A DNA stretch of 64,000 bases, from NCBI GenBank assembly GCA_964547995.1, contig CAZJRB010000008.1, positions 43,926 through 107,925 on the forward strand, written 5' to 3'. A program made the translations under genes and the position numbers. Positions 59,540-64,000 of the stretch are shown piece by piece; position 1 is the stretch's first letter, and every line of letters starts with the position of its first letter. The notes under the pieces are model-generated. The model saw only the letters and a list, made by a program, of their open reading frames with translations. It searched no databases and was not told where the DNA came from. Origin of the DNA: CAZJRB01 sp964547995. GTDB lineage: Bacteria; Planctomycetota; Planctomycetia; Pirellulales; Thermoguttaceae.

Positions 59540-59551
59540 GAATGCTGTCAA
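59524..59551 (-). promoter_or_regulatory. Promoter of the GH4 gene cluster
   Basis: TTGACA (59551-59546) and TAGTAT (59529-59524) on the minus strand are spaced by 16 bp, about 50 bases before the GH4 ATG. Confidence 0.6.
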
Positions 59552-59591
59552 GGATCCTCTACCCTTTTGCAAGAAGACTCCGCTATTTGCC

Positions 59592-59677
59592 CATAAAGCC
59601 GCGACCGTTGGTCGCGCCAAGCGATGCTAAGAACCGCCGCGCCCCGTGCCGGCGCGACCAACGGTCGCGGCTTTATG
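59592..59677. repeat. Perfect 27-bp inverted repeat of the GCGACC-GGTCGC family
   Basis: Arms 59592-59618 (CATAAAGCCGCGACCGTTGG...) and 59651-59677 are exact complements with a 32-base loop. Each arm is itself a small hairpin. It lies between the 3' end of the hydrolase gene and the GH4 promoter and may insulate them. Confidence 0.93.
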
Positions 59678-59771
59678 CAAGTCCGGAAGTGCTGAACCCG
59701 TTTTCGAGTAAACCCTTCTTACGGTACCGGACGGCATGGTCGCGGTCAAGCGGTGGAACGTCCCGCGTAGA

Positions 59772-60815
59772 TCAAGGCGACCGCGGCGAAGCGTCTTCGA
59801 GAAATGTGTATTCAGCCAGCCGCTGCATCAGCGGCTCGGAACACGTATAACGGGCCCAACTGTGATTGCGCCCGACCGAGCACGTCACGTCGACCTGCTC
59901 GATCTTGTCGCACGGCGGGCCGCAGCAACACGCCCCGGCGTAGCCCATCGCCTCGGGGCCGCTGCGCCCGTAGAGCCGGGGATACCATCGCAACACGCGG
60001 TCGCACGGGTTGCAGGTTACCAGGATGCGGTCAACCTGGGTGGTGGCCAGGTGGTTGCGGCAGCCGGGCGACAGCGAGCCGGCGTCGAGCGCCGCGGCCA
60101 CCAGCACCGCGCGAAACGGGATCCGCTTTCCGGCACTCCTTTCGGGCTCCTCGCCGCGTCCTGCACCATTGTCGGTAGAACTCTTGGGAAGCTGGCCGTC
60201 GTTCAACTCGCGCCCCGCCACTTTTCCACCCCCAAGAATGTGCAAGGCACCGGTAATTACCCGGGCGCCGAAGCTATAGCCGACCAGTGTAACGCGGGCA
60301 TCGCGGGGCACGTCGGCCAGCAGCCGTGCCAGGTAATAGCCCTGAGTGTCACTGTAACACGCCTTGGTTTGAACATCGGCGCGGATGCGGCGGCAGACGC
60401 GGCCGGCGGGCCACGACCAGATGACCAGACGGAACGGCCGACCGGCGGCGTCCCGTTTCATGCGCCGGTGGATCCGCCAGGCGTCGCACACCGCCCCGCT
60501 CGGCCCCGTCCGGTTGCCGTGGATGTAGATCGTCGTCGGAACGGCCGGCTCGGTGGTTTCCAGAAACTTGCCGCGGCCGGCCTGCTCCCACGTGCCGTCC
60601 GGCGCCAGGCGGTAGTAGGTGAATCTTTTCTCTTGTGCTTCGGCGTCTATCCGGCCGCCGCGCGCTGCCCAATGGGTGCCGATGAACCAGATCCGGCCGG
60701 CCGAATCCTCCGCTGCGCCTACAGATTGGGGAACGAGCACGGCCAGCGCAAGTACAACAGCGGTAATCGCTCTACTCGCCATGGTCGTTCGTGTTTTGCG
60801 AGACGGGACGGGCAT
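59772..60815 (-). CDS. Secreted alpha/beta hydrolase-like protein
   Basis: A signal peptide (AITAVVLALAVLVPQSVGAA) precedes an alpha/beta hydrolase core: TTIYIHGNRTGPSGAV gives the oxyanion region, and LVGYSFGARVITGALHILGG the nucleophile elbow with serine in GYSFG. VLVAAALDAG and VDRILVTCNPCDRVLRWYPR follow. A C-terminal GACCCGPPC stretch is cysteine-rich. The fold resembles DUF900-type hydrolases; the substrate is unknown. The start is taken at ATG 60815 because AGGAAG lies upstream; ATG 60782 is the alternative and also leaves a signal peptide. Confidence 0.8.
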   Translation of the reverse strand: MPVPSRKTRTTMASRAITAVVLALAVLVPQSVGAAEDSAGRIWFIGTHWAARGGRIDAEAQEKRFTYYRLAPDGTWEQAGRGKFLETTEPAVPTTIYIHGNRTGPSGAVCDAWRIHRRMKRDAAGRPFRLVIWSWPAGRVCRRIRADVQTKACYSDTQGYYLARLLADVPRDARVTLVGYSFGARVITGALHILGGGKVAGRELNDGQLPKSSTDNGAGRGEEPERSAGKRIPFRAVLVAAALDAGSLSPGCRNHLATTQVDRILVTCNPCDRVLRWYPRLYGRSGPEAMGYAGACCCGPPCDKIEQVDVTCSVGRNHSWARYTCSEPLMQRLAEYTFLEDASPRSP

Positions 60816-60973
60816 GGCAGTGCAACTTCCTGTTGTGTTAGGAGCAATCCGGGAAACTGGCATAACCGAGTATCTGCGGCCGGTAAAACAAGCAAACTAA
60901 GTGTAGGTTACTTTTCGGGTGAAGGGTAGCAGACACGCAAAGGACGTGTTTCAGAAAAAATGCGCCGTTGCAT

Positions 60974-61001
60974 TTGCACATCACCAAACGTGGTGTAGAG
61001 T
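60974..61001 (+). promoter_or_regulatory. Candidate promoter of the small lipoprotein gene
   Basis: TTGCAC at 60974-60979 and TAGAGT at 60996-61001 are spaced by 16 bp, 57 bases before the ATG at 61058. Confidence 0.35.
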
Positions 61002-61057
61002 TAACGTGGCAAGAGCTTCGTGGCGGAACAAGCACGTTTTGATTGGAGATCCGAATC

Positions 61058-61273
61058 ATGAAGAAAATGTTGATTTTAACAGCAGTGCTGATGCTGACAA
61101 GCAGCGCAATCGGTTGCCGTTGCTGCCGGTGGATGTGTCGCGGCGCACCCGTGAATCCATGTACCCCGGTGTGCGGAAGTGTTTGTGCCCCGCCGTGCGA
61201 TCCGTGCGATCCGTGCGCGACGGCGCCGGCGATCGCGCCGGGACCGGCCGCCTATCAGCCAGGCCCTGGCTAA
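61058..61273 (+). CDS. Small cysteine-rich lipoprotein
   Basis: The 71-residue product has a lipoprotein signal (KMLILTAVLMLTSSAIGC, lipobox AIGC). The mature part holds eleven or so cysteines in patterns CRCCRWMCRG, CTPVCGSVCAPPC and DPCDPC, with a Pro/Gly/Ala tail. Similar short Cys/Pro-rich lipoproteins are common in planctomycetes. GGAG lies about nine bases before the ATG. No partner gene is adjacent. Confidence 0.7.
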   Translation: MKKMLILTAVLMLTSSAIGCRCCRWMCRGAPVNPCTPVCGSVCAPPCDPCDPCATAPAIAPGPAAYQPGPG

Positions 61274-61601
61274 GCGGGCCATAGAAAAGATTGCTCAGTC
61301 GGGCACCACCGGCGTCTCGCCGGTGCGCGGGCGTCTCGCTGGTGCGCGGGCAAGATGCCCGGCATCCCCCCGTCTCTCTGTGCAATCATTACGCATGCTC
61401 GCTTAGTAATCGAAGATACAACCTCCTCCCGCGTGACGCACGTTCATCGCGAGCCGGCCGTGCCATCCTGAACGCGGCCGCTCCGATGGACAGCGGCGCC
61501 TAAAAGATGGCTCTTCCGGTTGTAGGTGTAAAACGCTGCAAACATGCGCCGAATCTGTTTGTAGCGGCCCGATTCATCGAGGCCGGCCGGCTGAATATCC
61601 A

Positions 61602-61620
61602 AAAAACCGCATGAATGCGG
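61602..61620 (-). terminator. Minus-strand hairpin with T-run
   Basis: CCGCAT and ATGCGG pair over two bases; read on the minus strand the stem is followed by TTTTTTGG. No minus-strand gene ends immediately upstream of it. Confidence 0.4.
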
Positions 61621-61712
61621 TCACTACGAACAGTTTGACGGGGAAACTGTTGTCCTGCGGTGTTTCCTCCCCCACCACAGATGGGTGCCTGCACCCGGGC
61701 ACGACATAAGTG

Positions 61713-61740
61713 TTGAAAGAAACGGGCGTTTGCGTATAAT
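61713..61740 (+). promoter_or_regulatory. Near-consensus promoter in front of the candidate RNA
   Basis: TTGAAA at 61713-61718 and TATAAT at 61735-61740 are spaced by 16 bp. Confidence 0.6.
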
Positions 61741-61746
61741 ATAGTT

Positions 61747-61865
61747 AGCTGTCTCTTCGCCCCTTCGGGTTGACACTATTTAAGCCAAAGAGCACTCGAA
61801 GGCGAGACATGTTGGCCGCGCCCGCCTGCGATGATGCTCCGAGGCGCGGCCCTTTTTCTTTTCTT
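61747..61865 (+). ncRNA. Candidate structured small RNA of about 110-120 nt
   Basis: Transcription from the promoter at 61713-61740 would begin near 61747. The 5' half folds into a long stem: GTCT with AGAC, CGCC with GGCG and TTCG with CGAA, joining 61751-61768 to 61797-61808 and leaving a loop of about 30 bases. The 3' half is a perfect nine-base stem, GGCCGCGCC (61814-61822) with GGCGCGGCC (61843-61851), followed by CTTTTTCTTTTCTT, an intrinsic terminator. The unit contains no credible reading frame. It does not resemble SRP RNA, 6S RNA or tmRNA. Alternatively it is a leader attenuator of the flavodoxin-like gene at 62047. Confidence 0.5.
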
Positions 61866-62046
61866 GCAGCCGCATTTGTCCGGCAGCGAGTCTCTCCGCT
61901 TCTCCGTGACCAATGGTCGCGGCTTTGCAACCGGGAATGTTGACACCGCACGCCGCGAGTGCGATGATACGGGCGGCGCTTGGACGGCGGCGAGACTTCC
62001 TTCGCAATCACACCTCGGCACAAACCTTTGTGTACGGAGAAACACC

Positions 62047-62697
62047 ATGAAACCCGGCCGCTTTCTGCTATTCATGCTATTGCCCGTCTTGCTTCAACTC
62101 TCCGCGGCGCCCCGGGAAGCCCCGGCCGCTCCCGATGACGGGGCGAAGCCGGCCGATTCTTCGAAAAAGCCGGCGGTACGCGTCCTGATCGCCTACTACA
62201 CGCTCCGCGGTACAACCGAGAAGATGGCACACGGCGTGGCCGAAGGCGTCAAACGGGTGCCGGGAGCGGTACCCGTCGTCAAAAAGGTTGACAAGATAAC
62301 CAAGGAGGACCTCGAAGCGGCGGATGCCATCGCGTTGGGGTGCCCGACCTATTTCGCCAACATCCCCGGCAAGATGAAAGTGGCCATCGACGACTGGAAC
62401 TGGAAGTGGAAGGTCGATTTCACCGACAAGGTAGGCGGGGCCTTTTCGACCGCCGGCGGCCAGACCGGCGGAAAGGAGCACGTCGTCGTCTCGCTGCTGT
62501 TGTTCATGATCCACAACCGCATGGTCGTTGCCGGACCGCTCTATCAAGACGCCGAGGGCGACGACAAGTGGGCCGAATCGGGCGCCTCGGCCGTCACCGG
62601 CCCGCTCGACCCCGGCATCAGCGAAGAAGACCTCGACGGCGCCCGACGCCTCGGCGAACGGATCGCAAAGCTCGCCAAGAAAATGGCGACGCATTGA
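62047..62697 (+). CDS. Exported flavodoxin-like protein
   Basis: A signal peptide (RFLLFMLLPVLLQLSAAPRE) and a short linker precede a flavodoxin-like fold: VRVLIAYYTLRGTTEKMAHG is the FMN phosphate loop, AIALGCPTYFANIPGKMKVA the second FMN loop, and VGGAFSTAGGQTGGKEHVVV the third. This matches WrbA/NAD(P)H:quinone oxidoreductase types. Export of an FMN protein is unusual, because flavin is normally inserted in the cytoplasm. The 216-residue length includes about 45 residues of leader and linker. Confidence 0.85.
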   Translation: MKPGRFLLFMLLPVLLQLSAAPREAPAAPDDGAKPADSSKKPAVRVLIAYYTLRGTTEKMAHGVAEGVKRVPGAVPVVKKVDKITKEDLEAADAIALGCPTYFANIPGKMKVAIDDWNWKWKVDFTDKVGGAFSTAGGQTGGKEHVVVSLLLFMIHNRMVVAGPLYQDAEGDDKWAESGASAVTGPLDPGISEEDLDGARRLGERIAKLAKKMATH

Positions 62698-62817
62698 TCA
62701 AATAGGGTCCTGGCCCAACACCTCCTCCCGCGTTCACTCCGGGCCAATGTGCAGTTTGCAATCTGCAATTTGCAATCCCCCAAGATCCCAAATCCCAAAT
62801 CCGCAACTCCCCATTCG
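62698..62817. other. Intergenic stretch with degenerate short-unit tract
   Basis: Units such as TTTGCAATCTGCAATTTGCA and CCCAAATCCCAAATCC recur from 62755. The tract continues into the 3' end of the 49-residue frame (to about 62855), where ATTCGATATTC-like units occur. No gene is seen. Confidence 0.6.
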
Positions 62818-62967
62818 TCATTCAACATTCATCACTCGATATTCGATATTCCCCATCCCCGGCGGCGCCTTGTACGTCAGAATGTTCCGCCGCATCAGGT
62901 ATCCCATCACCAGATACTCCGCCCCGGCCGAAACAACCGGAAGCCGAAGCCATTGCTGCTCGGACAT
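62818..62967 (-). pseudogene. 49-residue remnant of a conserved protein, cut by a repeat tract
   Basis: ATG 62967 is preceded by GGAGG at good spacing. The product begins SEQQWLRLPVVSAGAEYLVM and continues GYLMRRNILTYKAPPG. This resembles the start of planctomycete proteins related to the PD-(D/E)XK nuclease fold, in which GAEYLVMGYLMRRN is followed by KAPPNNEGYDLIC. Here the frame passes from KAPPG into a degenerate tract encoding NIEYRVMNVE and stops, so the catalytic part is missing. It starts 31 bases after the ATPase gene ends. It may be a dead gene or a short peptide gene. Confidence 0.5.
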
Positions 62968-62998
62968 TGATTATCCTCCGCATGTTTCAGGTTCTACT

Positions 62999-64000
62999 TC
63001 AAGGCTTGTCGGAACTATCAAACGACGCGCCTGGAAAGATCAGTTTCGCTATTTCAAGAAGGGATGGAGGGAGACAGGAGAGTTTTTGAAACACTCGGCT
63101 GGGATAGAACGTCAGCCCATGTTCGCTACGGATACGATTCTGCACGCGCCTAAGTAGCGTCTTCCCGGCAACCAATCGACGCCGAAGATTGTCATCGCTA
63201 CACCACGACTCGAAGGTCTCATCTGCTGTTTTCTCTTTCGTTGATTCGTCGTGCCCTTTTGGTGACCGATGCCGAATCCGATGCAGCACTTGATACTTCC
63301 ACTCCTGAACTAATTTGGTGCTACTGGACTCCTCGTCGAGAATCGCCTGAAGCGTATCTGACGCGATTTTCTGTTCGTACCCCTGAAAGAGAAGTTCCTG
63401 ATCGCAAAACAGGTTCTCCATCTCCTTACACGGAAGCGTAATCAATGACCATCCCTCGCCTCGCTCGACCTCGGGAGTTGCTGGAGGGCATTCATGGTAG
63501 TACCAATCCAAGTCTCGAACGCCCACAACTTCTGTTTTGCCACCAGATTCCCGGGCAAAGCGAGCAATTCCATGAAGCGTTGGGCTTTCAAATCGGCCGT
63601 CTCTGTGTGGGATCACCATTGTTGTTGGCAGGGGGGAACCCGCCTTTTGTCTACACCATTTGATCAGAGCCTCCAGTACGGGCCTGTCCGTAATGCCCTC
63701 CACGTAGACAAGCACTTCTGGAAGACCGCTCTCTGGAACGTAGATATCAGGTGTTGCCCCCAGGCGTTCGAGTACGCACCTGAGTTCTTCCCCACCGCGA
63801 GCCTTTGCTGAATCCCGATCCACCCAACGAAGACATTCCGCTGGAACACGACTGATGATCTCCGGAGAGTGCGAAGCGAGGATAACTTGCCGACCCGATT
63901 TCAAAGCTGCATCAAACATTAAGTCCATTACCACCGCTTGTTGTGATGTTTTGATTCCCTTGGAACTGGAATTCTCCGTGGTTTGAATTAGCATCGAACC
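62999..64000 (-). CDS. C-terminal part of an OLD-like ATPase (AAA plus TOPRIM/DUF4435-like), cut by window end
   Basis: The frame is open to the right edge, so the N-terminus with Walker A is outside. Visible first is the end of an ABC-type ATPase domain: VILASHSPEIISRVP holds the switch histidine. It is followed by LVYVEGITDRPVLEALIKW and VVGVRDLDWYYHE, which give the acidic residues of a TOPRIM- or DUF4435-like nuclease domain. A helical C-terminus follows (WCSDDNLRRRLVAGKTLLRR). Such fusions occur in OLD-family and other anti-phage nucleases. About 333 residues are seen. A truncated gene lies just downstream. Confidence 0.75.
   Translation of the reverse strand, partial: GSMLIQTTENSSSKGIKTSQQAVVMDLMFDAALKSGRQVILASHSPEIISRVPAECLRWVDRDSAKARGGEELRCVLERLGATPDIYVPESGLPEVLVYVEGITDRPVLEALIKWCRQKAGSPLPTTMVIPHRDGRFESPTLHGIARFARESGGKTEVVGVRDLDWYYHECPPATPEVERGEGWSLITLPCKEMENLFCDQELLFQGYEQKIASDTLQAILDEESSSTKLVQEWKYQVLHRIRHRSPKGHDESTKEKTADETFESWCSDDNLRRRLVAGKTLLRRVQNRIRSEHGLTFYPSRVFQKLSCLPPSLLEIAKLIFPGASFDSSDKP

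Larger units (their letters stand above)
61274..62046. other. 773-base region with a candidate small RNA gene
   Basis: Contents in order are: repeated CGTCTCGCCGGTGCGCGGG units at 61310-61345; a hairpin at 61602-61620; the promoter at 61713-61740; the candidate RNA at 61747-61865; and a CCAATGGTCGCGGCTTT half element near 61909. No protein gene is supported. Confidence 0.6.

Noticed and set aside
57979..59850. A 623-codon plus-strand open frame opposite the GH4 gene
   Set aside because: GH4 is unambiguous on the minus strand, with promoter and ribosome binding site; the antisense frame has neither.

Overview
This 64 kb window is GC-rich and bacterial, and its gene content points to a planctomycete, most likely close to the Pirellulales. 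Indicators are the DnaJ-like N-terminus that opens 'PDDFNPYRKWLG', secreted DUF1080, ThuA-like and LamG proteins, a FecR-like protein with a LamG tail, a DUF1015 protein, a planctomycete-type aldo/keto reductase with a Tat signal, and many dispersed GC-rich palindromes between genes. The taxonomic call is an inference; there is no rRNA gene in the window and I saw no tRNA gene.

Layout. 1-8800 (+): end of an unrecognised gene, pheA-like P-protein, then a housekeeping run tpiA, secG, yicC, gmk, rpoZ, coaC, coaB (CoaBC is split into two genes), a PfkB sugar kinase and ATP-type pfkA. 8850-19300: a metal/siderophore uptake region with tonB, a FecA-like receptor, an MFS protein, an opposite-strand pair (TiaS-like domain protein and six-helix membrane protein), a second TonB-dependent receptor and a protein with two TupA-like binding domains. 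19600-31500 (+): secreted or envelope proteins (Gly/Tyr/His-rich protein, FecR-LamG, DnaJ-like-PA14 protein, GT2 glycosyltransferase, DUF1080, ThuA-like, LamG, aldo/keto reductase, acidic four-heme lipoprotein, anchored Pcm). 31300-40000: a membrane protein, a kinase-like protein lacking catalytic motifs fused to a predicted beta-helix, FkbM methyltransferase, NUDIX hydrolase, a large unknown protein, a YdjY-like lipoprotein and a response regulator.

40500-48000 (-): chromosome partition parA-parB with five parS sites between 42.4 and 44.9 kb, a rhomboid-TPR protein, a membrane protein, DUF1015 and ahcY. 48100-51200 is accessory: a Panacea-type antitoxin with a small partner gene behind its own strong promoter, a nested palindromic element ending in trpF, and a zinc-ribbon gene bounded by complementary core sites like an integron cassette. 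51200-55800: ExeA-like ATPase, diguanylate cyclase, SMI1/KNR4-like lipoprotein, TadG/vWA protein and a small cysteine-rich conserved protein. 55800-59550 (-): a GH4 glycosidase, UroD-family protein and sugar epimerase/isomerase cluster behind a TTGACA promoter with a palindromic operator. 59700-64000: alpha/beta hydrolase, small lipoprotein, a promoter-to-terminator unit that looks like a roughly 110-nt structured RNA, an exported flavodoxin-like protein, and at the right edge a truncated OLD-like ATPase with a 49-residue gene remnant downstream.

At least four dispersed palindrome families (TAGGGTGGGACAAG, CCGGGGGC-GTGCCCCC, TACGATGGCCTTCC, GCGACC-GGTCGC) and several degenerate short-unit tracts fill the intergenic space. 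Some palindromes carry outer arms that are specific to the locus and contain the stop codon of the neighbouring gene.
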